DNA from: DATARR01 sp034666985
GTDB lineage: Bacteria > Acidobacteriota > Thermoanaerobaculia > Multivoradales > UBA5704
DNA length: 64,000 bases
Direction: 5' to 3'
NCBI GenBank assembly: GCA_034666985.1
Contig: JAXDKS010000021.1
Span: forward strand, 62,001-126,000
Shown in pieces: positions 18,696 through 27,441 of this stretch. The position numbers and the translations under genes are program-made. Under the pieces are notes generated by a model. The model had not been told where the DNA came from. It made no database searches and worked only from the letters and a program-made list of their open reading frames with translations. Positions within the stretch are counted from its first letter, which is position 1. Each line of letters opens with the position of its first letter.

Positions 18696-19763
18696 ATGGA
18701 GACCTCCCGCCGTCAGGCTCTCGCCGGTGCCGCCGCGCTGGCGCTCGCCGGTGCCCTTCCTCGCTCTCTCTCCGCGCTCAAGCCGGAGAAGGCCAGGCCG
18801 CGGATCGTCCGTCCGGGCCGCCTCCGTCCGGGAGACACCGTGGGCCTGGTGGATCCGGCCAGCGCGCTCTGGGAGCCCATGAACGTCGAGATCGTGGCCG
18901 AGTCCCTGGCCGTGCTCGGCTTCAAGACGAAGCGAGGGGCGAACCTGCTCGCGCGCCGGGGCTACTTCGCCGGCACCGACGAGCAGCGGGCCGCGGATCT
19001 CAACGCCATGTTCGCGGACCCGGAGGTGCGGGCGATCCACTGTGTCCGCGGCGGCTGGGGATGCGCCCGCCTGCTCCCGCTGCTCGACTGGCAGACGATC
19101 GCGCGAAACCCGAAGATCCTGCTCGGCTACAGCGACATCACCGCGCTCCTGCTCTCCCTCCACGCGAAGACCGGCCTGGTGACCTTCCACGGCCCGGTGG
19201 CCGCCTCGCGGTGGAACCCTTTCAACGTCGGTTTCATGAAACGGGTGCTCCAGGACGGAGAGGCGGTCGCCTTCGAGAATCTGAAGGAGATCGACAAGGA
19301 CGACCTCACGGTGATCGAAAACCGCACGCAGACCCTCCATCCCGGAACCGCGCGGGGCCGGTTGCTCGGCGGCAACCTCACGGTCCTGACGAGCCTCGTC
19401 GGCTCGGGCTACCTGCCGGATTGGGACGGCTGCATCCTGTTCATCGAGGACGTGGAGGAGGCGCCCTACCGCATCGACCGGATGCTCACGCAGCTCCGGC
19501 TCGCCGGCATCCTGCAGCAGGCCCGGGCCGTGATCTGGGGAAACTGCACCCGCTGCAATCCCGGCGAAGGCTTCGGCTCGCTGACCGTCCTCGACGTGCT
19601 CAACGATCACCTCCTGCCTCTGGGCGTCCCCGCCTGGGCCGGGGCCATGATCGGCCACGTCGACCGGCAGTTCACCCTGCCGGTGGGGATCGAGGTCGAG
19701 GTGGACGCCACGGCCGGCACCCTCCGCATGCTGGAGCCCGCGGTCCTCTCGAGCCCCTCCTGA
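18696..19763 (+). CDS. Tat-exported LD-carboxypeptidase, peptidase family S66
   Basis: A 355-residue S66 peptidase, the family of LdcA (murein tetrapeptide LD-carboxypeptidase) and MccF (microcin C immunity). The N-terminus TSRRQALAGAAALALAGA is a twin-arginine signal, so it acts outside the cytoplasm. The nucleophile elbow is GYSDITAL (Ser146); the acidic and His partners are in FIEDVEEAPYRIDR and MIGHVD. The N-terminal HCVRGGWGCARLL is the family's conserved RGGxG loop. The start was set at the METSRRQ methionine because the Tat motif then sits at the N-terminus. The likely role is cell-wall peptide recycling or peptide-antibiotic detoxification. Confidence 0.88.
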   Translation: METSRRQALAGAAALALAGALPRSLSALKPEKARPRIVRPGRLRPGDTVGLVDPASALWEPMNVEIVAESLAVLGFKTKRGANLLARRGYFAGTDEQRAADLNAMFADPEVRAIHCVRGGWGCARLLPLLDWQTIARNPKILLGYSDITALLLSLHAKTGLVTFHGPVAASRWNPFNVGFMKRVLQDGEAVAFENLKEIDKDDLTVIENRTQTLHPGTARGRLLGGNLTVLTSLVGSGYLPDWDGCILFIEDVEEAPYRIDRMLTQLRLAGILQQARAVIWGNCTRCNPGEGFGSLTVLDVLNDHLLPLGVPAWAGAMIGHVDRQFTLPVGIEVEVDATAGTLRMLEPAVLSSPS

Positions 19764-19855
19764 CACCCTCCTGAGCCTCTCCCGAAGATATCGAGCCTCT
19801 TCCTGGCATCCGGCGCGCGTGGTACCCTACGCGCCTCCTAAGTCGAGGAACATCA

Positions 19856-22795
19856 ATGATGCCGAAGTGGTCGCTCATCCTCCTGCTGGCTCTTGCCGCC
19901 CTCTTTCTCGCCCTCTTTCCCGCCAGCACGGAAGGCGCCGCGCGGGCCTGGCCCGCGCTCGGCGATCAGCTCCGGGCCGATGCAGTGGTGCCCCGCAGCG
20001 CGCTCGAGGCGCTGATCGCCGCCAATCAGGATTTCTCGCTGCTGCGGCCCGAGGAGGCCAAGGACGAGATCCGCATCCCGCTCTGGCTGCGGGTGATCTG
20101 GCGCCGCGCCCATCCCGAGCTGATCTATTCCGCGGCGGACCCGACGGGCGGCTACCCCTACGTCCTCAAGGAAGTGCACGAGTGGATGGTCTCCCATCAG
20201 GACCTCAAGCCCGGCCTGCCGGAGAAGGACGCGGGGCCTGAGCTCGACGCGGAGGCCCCCGGCAAATCAGTTGACAAATCAATACTCGCGGGCGAGAAGC
20301 GGGTCTCGGGGCCTCAGACCTCGCCGCGCAGCGAGTCCGACATCCGCGTCAACTACTGGGATCCGATGAAGATCATCGGCGCCTCGAACAACATCGGCGG
20401 CAGCGGCATGCAGGCGCAGTTCTACTCGACGGACGGCGGCGTGACCTGGGGCCAGACGAACCTGCCGCTGCAACCGGGCGACGCTTTCCACTCCGACCCG
20501 ACCGTCGACTGGACGTCGGACGGCACCGCCTGGTCGACGACGATCGGCATCGACACCAGCCGTTCGGTGCTCCAGATGCGGGCCTACAAGTCGGTCGACA
20601 ACGGCGCCACCTGGACCTTCGACGCCACGTTCTCCGGCGCCCAGACGAACGCCGACAAGCAGATCATGTGGGTCGATCACAGCGTGACGTCGCCGTTCAA
20701 GGACAACATCTACGTCATCTGGCACAACGGCCTGCCGGCGATCATGAACCGCCGCACCGGGCCGGCCGGCTCCTGGCAGTCGCCGATCCAGGTGAGCGGC
20801 GCGGAATCGAGCGGCACGGCGATCGGCGCCGACGTCAAGACCAACGCCTTCGGTGACGTGTTCGGTTTCTGGCCGACGACGGGGAACCGCCGGATCTTCG
20901 CCGTCAAGTCGACCAACGGCGGCGCCTCCTACGGCACGCCGGTCCAGATCGCCTCGACGTTCGGCAGCTTCGAGATCGGCGTGCCGTCCTTCAACGACCG
21001 CAAGCTGCTCCTCTACGTCTCCGGCGGCGCCTACCGTACGGCGACCAAGGACCTGGTCTATGCCTCCTGGGCCGACCTGACCGGCGCGCCAGGGTGCACC
21101 TCGGCCGGGCCGGGGACCAACACGGCGTCGACCTGCAAGACCCGCATCTGGTTCTCCCGCTCCACCAACGGCGGCGCCACCTGGTCGACGCCGGTGATGA
21201 TCAACAACCAGGCCTCGCTCAACGATCAGTACAGCCAGTGGATGGTGGTCGACGAGACGACCGGGGCGCTGGAGATCATGTACTACGACACGGTCGCCGA
21301 CCCCGGCCGCAAGAAGGTGGACGTCTGGGTGCAGTCCTCCTTCGACGACGGCGCCACCTGGACGGTGGCGGCCAAGGTGACCTCCGCCCAGACGGACGAG
21401 ACGGCCGCGGGTACCAATACGGGCAACCAGTTCGGCGATTACAACAGCCTGTCGGGCATCGCCGGCCAGTTCTTCCCCTCCTGGACCGACCGGCGGAGCA
21501 ACGCGCGTGAGGAGATCTGGACGGCGAAGGTGACGGACACCCCCTGCACGCCTCCCGGAGCTCCGGCCATCGGCGCGGCCTCGGCCACCGGCCCGAATCA
21601 GGTCCAGATCGCCTGGGGCAACGGCGCGCCCGCCGCGGCGACGTTCAACGTCTACCGGGCGATCGGCACCTGCGCCGCGCTTGGCGCTTTCAATCGCATC
21701 GCCAGCTCCGTCGCCACCTCGCCGTATACGGACGGCGCGGTCTCGGGCACCGTCACCTATGCCTATCAGGTCACGGGCCTCGATGCCACCGGCAACTGCG
21801 AGTCGGGCCCGTCGGGCTGCGCCGAGGTGACGGCGACCGGCACCTGCACGCTGCCGCCGAATTTCGCGGGTCTCGCGAGCGTCGGCAATCCGGCGACGGC
21901 GACCTGCGGTCTCAACCTGTCGTGGGCGGCAGCCTCTCCGGTCTGCACCGGACCTGTCACTTATGACGTCTATCGTTCGACGTCGTCCGGCTTTACGCCG
22001 GGCCCGGGGAACCTGCTCGCCGCCGGCGTCACGGGCACGGGGTACGGCGACGTCTCCGTGGGGAGCGGCAGGACCTACTTCTACGTCGTGCGGGCCGTCG
22101 ACGGCTCGAATGGCATGGAGGAGGGCAACGCCGTGGAGCGCAGCGCCGCGCCCACCGGCCCGGTCGCGAGCACGCTGACCGAGACGTTCGAAGGCTTCGG
22201 CGGCTTCGACAATCCGGGCTGGTCGCACGCCGTGCTCTCGGGGAACAACGACTGGGTGTCGTCGACGGCCCGGTCGCAAACCCCCACGCACTCCTGGTTC
22301 TCCGCCAGTCAGAACGGCGTCGGCGATCGGGTCCTGGTTTCGCCGTCATTCCTGCCGCAGGCGAGCTCGACTCTTTCGTTCTGGCACACTTTCGCGTTCG
22401 AGAGCGCGACCACGTGCTTCGACGCCGGCACGCTCGAGATCTCGACCAACGGCGGCTCGACGTGGTCGGTGGTGCCGGACGCGGCCTTCACGGCGGGAGG
22501 CTTCAACGGCACTGTCAGCACGGACGCCTCGAATCCGATCGGCGGCAAGCGCGCGTGGTGCGGCGGCACGCTCGGCGCGCTGACGCAGGTCAACGTCAAC
22601 CTCTCCTCCTTCACCGGCTTTCCCGCCGCCAGGCTGCGCTGGCACGCGGGCGATGACCTCGCCACCGTGGTGGCCGGCTGGTACGTCGACTCCGTGACCC
22701 TCTCCAACGTGGGCATCTGCGGGACGCAGAATCCGCTCTTCGGCGACGGCTTCGAGAGCGGCGCCCTCGGGGCCTGGAGTGGCACGACGCCCTGA
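19856..22795 (+). CDS. Large secreted BNR/sialidase-like beta-propeller with fibronectin-like domains and DGFESG tail
   Basis: A 979-residue exported protein. After a signal peptide (SLILLLALAALFLALFPAS) come BNR/Asp-box repeats typical of sialidase propellers: STDGGVTWG, SVDNGATWT, STNGGASYG, STNGGATWS and SFDDGATWT, across about residues 190-540. Two fibronectin III-like domains with paired Cys follow (about 560-760), then a jelly-roll-like region with another Asp box (STNGGSTWS). The last residues, LFGDGFESGALGAWS, match a short tail seen at the C-terminus of many exported proteins of Gram-negative bacteria. I see no catalytic Arg triad of true sialidases, so activity is uncertain. Probably a surface or secreted glycan-interacting protein. 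Confidence 0.8.
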   Translation: MMPKWSLILLLALAALFLALFPASTEGAARAWPALGDQLRADAVVPRSALEALIAANQDFSLLRPEEAKDEIRIPLWLRVIWRRAHPELIYSAADPTGGYPYVLKEVHEWMVSHQDLKPGLPEKDAGPELDAEAPGKSVDKSILAGEKRVSGPQTSPRSESDIRVNYWDPMKIIGASNNIGGSGMQAQFYSTDGGVTWGQTNLPLQPGDAFHSDPTVDWTSDGTAWSTTIGIDTSRSVLQMRAYKSVDNGATWTFDATFSGAQTNADKQIMWVDHSVTSPFKDNIYVIWHNGLPAIMNRRTGPAGSWQSPIQVSGAESSGTAIGADVKTNAFGDVFGFWPTTGNRRIFAVKSTNGGASYGTPVQIASTFGSFEIGVPSFNDRKLLLYVSGGAYRTATKDLVYASWADLTGAPGCTSAGPGTNTASTCKTRIWFSRSTNGGATWSTPVMINNQASLNDQYSQWMVVDETTGALEIMYYDTVADPGRKKVDVWVQSSFDDGATWTVAAKVTSAQTDETAAGTNTGNQFGDYNSLSGIAGQFFPSWTDRRSNAREEIWTAKVTDTPCTPPGAPAIGAASATGPNQVQIAWGNGAPAAATFNVYRAIGTCAALGAFNRIASSVATSPYTDGAVSGTVTYAYQVTGLDATGNCESGPSGCAEVTATGTCTLPPNFAGLASVGNPATATCGLNLSWAAASPVCTGPVTYDVYRSTSSGFTPGPGNLLAAGVTGTGYGDVSVGSGRTYFYVVRAVDGSNGMEEGNAVERSAAPTGPVASTLTETFEGFGGFDNPGWSHAVLSGNNDWVSSTARSQTPTHSWFSASQNGVGDRVLVSPSFLPQASSTLSFWHTFAFESATTCFDAGTLEISTNGGSTWSVVPDAAFTAGGFNGTVSTDASNPIGGKRAWCGGTLGALTQVNVNLSSFTGFPAARLRWHAGDDLATVVAGWYVDSVTLSNVGICGTQNPLFGDGFESGALGAWSGTTP

Positions 22796-22905
22796 TTTCA
22801 CACTCCCTTGACGGATTCTCCGTCGAAATGACGCATCTTCTATTGGAACCCTCTGGGCACACTGTCTGGAGATTCACCAACAACGAGGATCCCAAGGGAG
22901 TCATC

Positions 22906-23946
22906 ATGAAGTCACACGTTCTCGCGTTTTCACTGGCGCTCGCCGCTGTGGCCGGGCTGTCTCCGGCCGTCAGGGCTGATGGATTCGTCACCATCGGAGT
23001 CAACGGATCAGGAGCCTTCACCCAGGATGCGCATCTGGGCTGGATCCGGACCGGAGACTACTGGGCCAACATCAATCCCGGATATAACCAGTGGAACTTC
23101 ACCAACGCCGACAACATCGTCAACGAAGCGCTGAATCAGAATCCGAATCAGCCGCAGAAGGTCCTCTTCATCCTCAGCGGCGCGCCGGCTTGGTGCGGCG
23201 GCGGCACCAAGGGGAACACGCCGTGCCCGCTCGATAACTGGCGGACCTACGTCGACGAGGTGACCCGCCACTTCAAGGACCGCGTGGCGGCCTACGAGGT
23301 CTGGAACGAGCCCGACCTCATCAACCAGTCCGCCTTCGGCGTGGGCTGGGACTGGTGGGACATCGACACCTTCCCTCACCGCTACATCGACTACTTCCTC
23401 GAGGCCGCGCGCATCATCCACCAGAACGATCCCGCGGCCAAGGTCGTGGGGCCGGCGATGTCCGGCAGCACCACCCGGGCGGTCACCATCTGGCAGCAGT
23501 TCCAGAACACCTACACCCCCCAGGGCGTCAACGTCTCCGACCTCCTCGACGTGGTCTCGTTCCACCACAACGGAACGGCGAGCCAGCACAGCGAGGACGT
23601 CGCCGCCAAAATCCAGGAGAGATTGCAGCTCATCGCGCGCTGGAACCCTCGCAACGCGGGCAAGGAGGTCTGGGTCACGGAGTTCGGCTGGAGTGCGACC
23701 GACACCAGCGATGCCACGCAGCGTACCCGGATCAAGAACCTCCTCATCGAGATGGGAGGCGGAGGTTACGGCTATCTGCGGGGCTACAACATCCCGCAGG
23801 CCTTCATCTACGTGATCCGCGCCTGCAACGGCGATGAAGGAAAGGGAATCTACCACTGCTCCGGCTTTCCGCGGCCGGTGGTGAGCTCGTACCTGCAGCT
23901 CCTGCCCTTCCCGGCGGCGCAGGACCCCTCCGTGCCGCGCGAGTAA
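22906..23946 (+). CDS. Secreted clan-A glycoside hydrolase (GH39/GH5-like)
   Basis: A 346-residue exported (beta/alpha)8-barrel hydrolase. The signal peptide ends near SPAVRA. The acid/base Glu135 lies at the end of strand 4 in YEVWNEPDL, and the nucleophile Glu259 at strand 7 in VWVTEFGW. This spacing is typical of retaining clan-A glycosidases. The family within the clan cannot be fixed by eye; GH39 and GH5-related are both possible. GGGAG nine bases upstream supports this ATG rather than one 26 codons earlier. It follows the BNR protein on the same strand and could be co-expressed in glycan degradation. Confidence 0.8.
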   Translation: MKSHVLAFSLALAAVAGLSPAVRADGFVTIGVNGSGAFTQDAHLGWIRTGDYWANINPGYNQWNFTNADNIVNEALNQNPNQPQKVLFILSGAPAWCGGGTKGNTPCPLDNWRTYVDEVTRHFKDRVAAYEVWNEPDLINQSAFGVGWDWWDIDTFPHRYIDYFLEAARIIHQNDPAAKVVGPAMSGSTTRAVTIWQQFQNTYTPQGVNVSDLLDVVSFHHNGTASQHSEDVAAKIQERLQLIARWNPRNAGKEVWVTEFGWSATDTSDATQRTRIKNLLIEMGGGGYGYLRGYNIPQAFIYVIRACNGDEGKGIYHCSGFPRPVVSSYLQLLPFPAAQDPSVPRE

Positions 23947-24034
23947 ACCTCAACCGGGCCCTCACCCCTGTCCCCTCTCCCACCGCCCTTCCGCCGGCCG
24001 GGAGAGGGGGACTCAGTTGAAGCGATCTTGCCTT

Positions 24035-24094
24035 CTCCCTCTTCTCCCGGTTGGGGGGAGTGCGGTGGGAGAAGAGGGTTGGGGTGATGAGGGG
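24035..24094 (+). repeat. REP-like palindrome, copy 1
   Basis: About 60 bases starting CTCCCTCTTCTCCCGG and ending GGGAGAAGAGGG then GGGGTGATGAGG. It is a degenerate relative of the near-identical copies at 49782-49853 and 63282-63348. A related C/G-rich inverted repeat occupies 23955-24010. It sits between two genes that end towards each other. Confidence 0.7.
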
Positions 24095-24113
24095 TCTTTC
24101 CTCACCCGTGCCG

Positions 24114-25631
24114 TCAATCCTGCCGGAAGATCCCCTGCCCCGGCGCCAGCAGGGCGTCCGGATCGAAGGCCTGCTTGTCTGCGGCGAACTGGGGCCAGCG
24201 CGGGCCGAAGTGCCGCCGCCAGTCGGCCCGGGTCTTCGGCACCGAGTCGATCGGATAGGAGTATCCCCCCACGGCCTGCGCCTGCTTGTAGAGCCGGCGG
24301 TTCGCGGCGACCAGCTCCGCCGCGCGTTGCGGGGTGGGCGGGATGGCGTTGCGCAGCAGGCCGAAGAGGAAGAAGGTGTCGCCCTGGGGGATGCGGAAGT
24401 TGGGCGCCATGAAGCGGTCCCGCCGGTAGGGATAGATGGGAATGGGCCCCTGTCCCATGTCCGCGGGGTCGAGATCCGCCAGCGTGCCGCCGATGAAGCT
24501 CTCGGCCCGTTTCGTGGGGATCAGCAGGTCGATCCAGGGATGAGGGAAGAACCAGACGCCGAGCTGCTTCAGGAGCTCTACCACGGGCCCCAGACGATTG
24601 AGGTAGTCGAAAAGGGGCATGTTCTGGGCCGTCTGCTGGCCGGGCAGGAAGCGGAGGCCCGCGAGCAGGGTGGCGTCGTCCGGCTCCTCCTGGCCCGGCG
24701 TGAAGCCCGCCGTCGCCTCCAGCGAGTAGATCCAGCTTCCAGCGGTGTCTGGAGCGGCCGGCGCGGCGAAACCCTGCACGGTGTCGAACCGGCCGTCCCG
24801 GATCAGGATCAGCAGATCCTGGAGAAAGACGTGGAGATCGTCGTACTTGGCCGTGTAGAAGCGGGTGCTGGGCTGGACGGACACCAGCCGCACGCGAGCC
24901 CGCACGATCACGCCGAACTGCCCGAGCCCGGCGCGGACCGCGTCGAAGAGCTGCCGGCGCTGAGTGGGCGAGCAGGTGACGATCTGTCCCCGGCCGGTCA
25001 CCACCTGTAGCTCCAGCACGTTGCTCACCTGCGGGCCCTCGCGGAAAGCCTGGCCGCCCACGCCGCCGACGCTCAGCGTGCCGCCGATCGAGAGGTCGAT
25101 GTAGTCGGTGAGAGTCGGCGGCGCAGTTCCCCGGGAGAGGGTCTGCCGCAGCAGATCGCTCCAGAGCACGCCCGCGTCCACCAGGGCATCGCTCGCGTTG
25201 ATCTCATGAATGGTGGCGAGGGAGGACATGTCGATGACCACCCCGGCCCTGACCTGGGCCTGCCCGTTCGTGCTGTGCCCCTGCCCACGGGCGGCCACCT
25301 CGATGCCGTGCTCGCGGGCGAAGCGGATGAGCCGGGCCACGTCCTCCACCGATCCCGGCCGCAGCACGGCCATGGGCCGGCGGTGGATGTAGTGGCCGTA
25401 GTCGTCCGCGGCGGCGGTGAGGGAGGCCGCGTCCGTGAGGAGCTGGCCGTCGAACGCGGGGAACAGGTCCGTCGGCTTCACCCAATCGGCGGCGAGCTCC
25501 TGCGCCGTGACCCAGCTCCTGAAGTTGGCGTCGAAGCCGACGACGGCCACCGCCGCCAGCGTTCCTCGTAGAAAGCTCCGGCGGGACACCGCCGAGTCCG
25601 TGGATGTCTGGTCTCTCTTGACGTCTTCCAT
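24114..25631 (-). CDS. Tat-exported FAD-linked oxidoreductase, cytokinin dehydrogenase-like
   Basis: A 505-residue flavoprotein. The N-terminus has a twin-arginine signal (SRRSFLRGTLAA). The FAD domain has the covalent-attachment motif ARGQGHSTNGQA, in which the His of GHS binds FAD. It is followed by GGTLSVGGVGGQAFREGPQ and VLELQVVTGRGQIVTCS, then LFDAVRAGLGQFGVIVRARVRL. The C-terminus FDPDALLAPGQGIF is the hallmark end of cytokinin dehydrogenases. That enzyme oxidatively removes the side chain of plant cytokinins, so the bacterium could degrade a plant hormone or a related N6-substituted adenine. The ATG has AAGGGAG upstream. A reading extended upstream through the repeat array is not credible. 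Confidence 0.8.
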   Translation of the reverse strand: MEDVKRDQTSTDSAVSRRSFLRGTLAAVAVVGFDANFRSWVTAQELAADWVKPTDLFPAFDGQLLTDAASLTAAADDYGHYIHRRPMAVLRPGSVEDVARLIRFAREHGIEVAARGQGHSTNGQAQVRAGVVIDMSSLATIHEINASDALVDAGVLWSDLLRQTLSRGTAPPTLTDYIDLSIGGTLSVGGVGGQAFREGPQVSNVLELQVVTGRGQIVTCSPTQRRQLFDAVRAGLGQFGVIVRARVRLVSVQPSTRFYTAKYDDLHVFLQDLLILIRDGRFDTVQGFAAPAAPDTAGSWIYSLEATAGFTPGQEEPDDATLLAGLRFLPGQQTAQNMPLFDYLNRLGPVVELLKQLGVWFFPHPWIDLLIPTKRAESFIGGTLADLDPADMGQGPIPIYPYRRDRFMAPNFRIPQGDTFFLFGLLRNAIPPTPQRAAELVAANRRLYKQAQAVGGYSYPIDSVPKTRADWRRHFGPRWPQFAADKQAFDPDALLAPGQGIFRQD

Positions 25632-25698
25632 GTTGACTCCCTTCACTTCTGTCTTCTTGTCCGGGCGCAGATCCCGGATTTCGCAGTGTATCCAGGCT

Positions 25699-25930
25699 CG
25701 CCCCAGTAGGTACAGGCCTCCCCCCAATGGGTACGGGGGCGCGCCCCCAGCAGGTACAGGCCTGTACCTATTGGTACTGGTGCCCGCCCCCAGCAGGTAC
25801 GGGCCTGTACCTGTTGGTACCAGGGGCCGCCCCCAGTAGGTACAGGCCCGTACCCGTTGGTACCGGTGCCCGCCCCCAATGGGTACGGGCCTGTACCCAC
25901 TGGGGCGAGGTCTGTACCCGCTGGGGCGGG
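25699..25930. repeat. Tandem array of five 43-bp palindromic units
   Basis: Units start at 25699, 25742, 25785, 25828 and 25871, exactly 43 bp apart. Each begins CGCCCCCAG and contains a GTAC-centred palindrome; the one at 25753-25768 is the perfect 16-mer GGTACAGGCCTGTACC. A second motif TTGGTACC(G/A)G follows. The first unit is degenerate, and the last runs into CTGGGGCG repeats. The array fills most of the 420-bp gap between the flavoprotein gene and a divergent lipoprotein gene. Confidence 0.9.
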
Positions 25931-26051
25931 CCGATGGACGTGGCCTCACCACCGATCCTGGGACGGGCGACAGCGGAGGCGAACCTTGGCGTTGGGCAAG
26001 CAGACGGATACAGTTGTACTAGCGACCGAACTACGGGGGTGTCCTGTGCCA

Positions 26052-26537
26052 ATGCGTCCGAAGAGTCTTCGCGCTTTGAAAACCTTGAGAGCCGTCAATC
26101 GCTGCGTGTGGCTGAGCCTTGTGGCAGCATGGACGCTCGGATGCGCGAGCACTCTCTCGATCTCCCAAGTTCTGCAGCGCGGGGCATACGCTGACGGACT
26201 CAGGGTTCTGCTCACCGGGGACGTCGTGGGACCTTCAACAGAGGCACCAGATGGCTCTCACTGGTATGAGCTCGACGACGGCACCGGCCGCATCTTGGTC
26301 CAGACTCGCCAGGCTCCGCCTCAGCCCTGCCTGAGTCTTCGTGTTGAAGGAAAGGTCGGTTCGGTGTTTGCCGAGAATACCAACAGTGGCCGCCCTGGCG
26401 TGGTCCAGCGGCGCTGGTGGGTGGGGCTAGCGGTCACTGAAAGCAAGCGCCACGATCTCGGCCCTAGTCCAGCAGCTCAGCTTTTCGATTGCACGCGCTC
26501 GAGCCTGCCGCCGACCAGCCGTGGCTCCGCGCGCTGA
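26052..26537 (+). CDS. Putative lipoprotein with OB-fold-like domain
   Basis: A 161-residue exported protein. The signal sequence ends in the lipobox WTLGC, so it is probably a lipoprotein. The mature part VLLTGDVVGPSTEAPDGSHW followed by YELDDGTGRILVQT and LRVEGKV reads like a small OB-fold beta-barrel (nucleic-acid-binding-like or BOF type). No specific family is recognised. The start is the ATG of MRPKSLRALK; the region upstream is the repeat array. It sits at the left edge of the accessory region and is followed by a PhyH-family gene. Confidence 0.6.
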   Translation: MRPKSLRALKTLRAVNRCVWLSLVAAWTLGCASTLSISQVLQRGAYADGLRVLLTGDVVGPSTEAPDGSHWYELDDGTGRILVQTRQAPPQPCLSLRVEGKVGSVFAENTNSGRPGVVQRRWWVGLAVTESKRHDLGPSPAAQLFDCTRSSLPPTSRGSAR

Positions 26538-26554
26538 CGAGGCTTGACCTCACC

Positions 26555-27337
26555 ATGGCCGACACACGGGAGAGGATCAACGCCTTGGAGGACAAGGGGT
26601 ACTGCGTGCTTCCCCTACATTTTGCGCGGCCGCTCATCGATGCCTGCCGAATGGCAGTGTGGCCCGTGCTGCTCGCGCATGTCGAGCGGCACGAGCCGAA
26701 CCGGGGAGCCAACCGTCACTTTTTTCCGATGCCGTTCGAGCCGCCCTGCTTCGCTCCGGAATTTTTCTTCGACGATACGATCCTGAGGATCGTTCGAGGC
26801 GCGATGGACGACCGTGTCGTCGCCGACCAATGGGGATGCGACGTGCCGCTCGAGGGCTCAGACTATCAGGGCGTGCACGTGGACTATTCCAGGCCTCTGT
26901 TCGGCGAGGCGCCTGATCTTTCCCTGCCGCCCTACATGTTGGCGGTCAGCTTCGGCCTGTCCCGGATCGCGAGGGAAAACGGCCCGCTCGAGATCGCGCC
27001 CGGCACTCACCGGTTGCCACGCGGCGAAGCGCTGCGCGCGGTCGAAGCGGGCGAGATCCCGTTGCAGCCTGTCGAGTTGGAGGTCGGCGATGTGCTGATT
27101 CGACATCCCTGGGCGTTGCACCGCGGTTCACCGAATACGACCCCGATCCCGCGGGCGCTGGTGACGATTCGCTATGTGCGGCGCTGGTACGCTGACGACA
27201 GCCGCGACGTGAATACCATCCCCCGCGCGGTCTGGGACGCGCTGACGGCTGAGCAACAGCGCGTCTTGCGCTTTCCTGTCGTGAGCGCGCTTCAGACCGA
27301 AGCGTCTACGGGTAATGAGTTTACATCTGGGAACTGA
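26555..27337 (+). CDS. Phytanoyl-CoA dioxygenase (PhyH) family oxygenase
   Basis: A 260-residue Fe(II)/2-oxoglutarate-dependent oxygenase. The 2-His-1-Asp facial triad is visible as HVDY (His-x-Asp) near residue 130 and the distal His in RHPWALHRGSPN. The following Arg (PRALVTIRYVRRW) is placed to bind 2-oxoglutarate. ENGPLEIAPGTHRLPRG is the typical PhyH loop. Members hydroxylate fatty acyl groups, ectoine or natural products; the substrate here is unknown. The ATG at MADTRERI was chosen (GAGG about 11 bases upstream) over a TTG 22 codons earlier. Its 3' end overlaps a decayed gene on the opposite strand. Confidence 0.83.
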   Translation: MADTRERINALEDKGYCVLPLHFARPLIDACRMAVWPVLLAHVERHEPNRGANRHFFPMPFEPPCFAPEFFFDDTILRIVRGAMDDRVVADQWGCDVPLEGSDYQGVHVDYSRPLFGEAPDLSLPPYMLAVSFGLSRIARENGPLEIAPGTHRLPRGEALRAVEAGEIPLQPVELEVGDVLIRHPWALHRGSPNTTPIPRALVTIRYVRRWYADDSRDVNTIPRAVWDALTAEQQRVLRFPVVSALQTEASTGNEFTSGN

Positions 27338-27441
27338 ATCGCTTGGCCACTACCACATCGGTCCTGGAGAAGTCGTTGCCTTTGAACAGGAGCGGCTCCC
27401 CGAGGAGGATCGCCATGAGAGCCGAGGCATTCGATGACCAT
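27321..27441 (-). pseudogene. Remnant of a vapC (PIN toxin) gene, frameshifted and internally deleted
   Basis: The start overlaps the antitoxin stop (TGATG). It begins MVI, then after one extra A it continues in another frame as DASALMAILLGEP, the classic VapC N-terminus. The sequence then jumps to LLFKGNDFSRTDVVVA, the VapC C-terminus. The middle of the PIN domain, including most catalytic residues, is missing. It could therefore make no active nuclease. Confidence 0.8.

Noticed and set aside
20279..22291. A 670-codon minus-strand frame within the BNR protein
   Set aside because: Arg/Gly/Asp-rich shadow with no recognisable motif; the plus-strand frame has a signal peptide and Asp boxes.
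25632..25952. Extension of the flavoprotein N-terminus by about 107 codons
   Set aside because: The extension is translation of the 43-bp repeat array. The Tat signal and ribosome site start at 25631.
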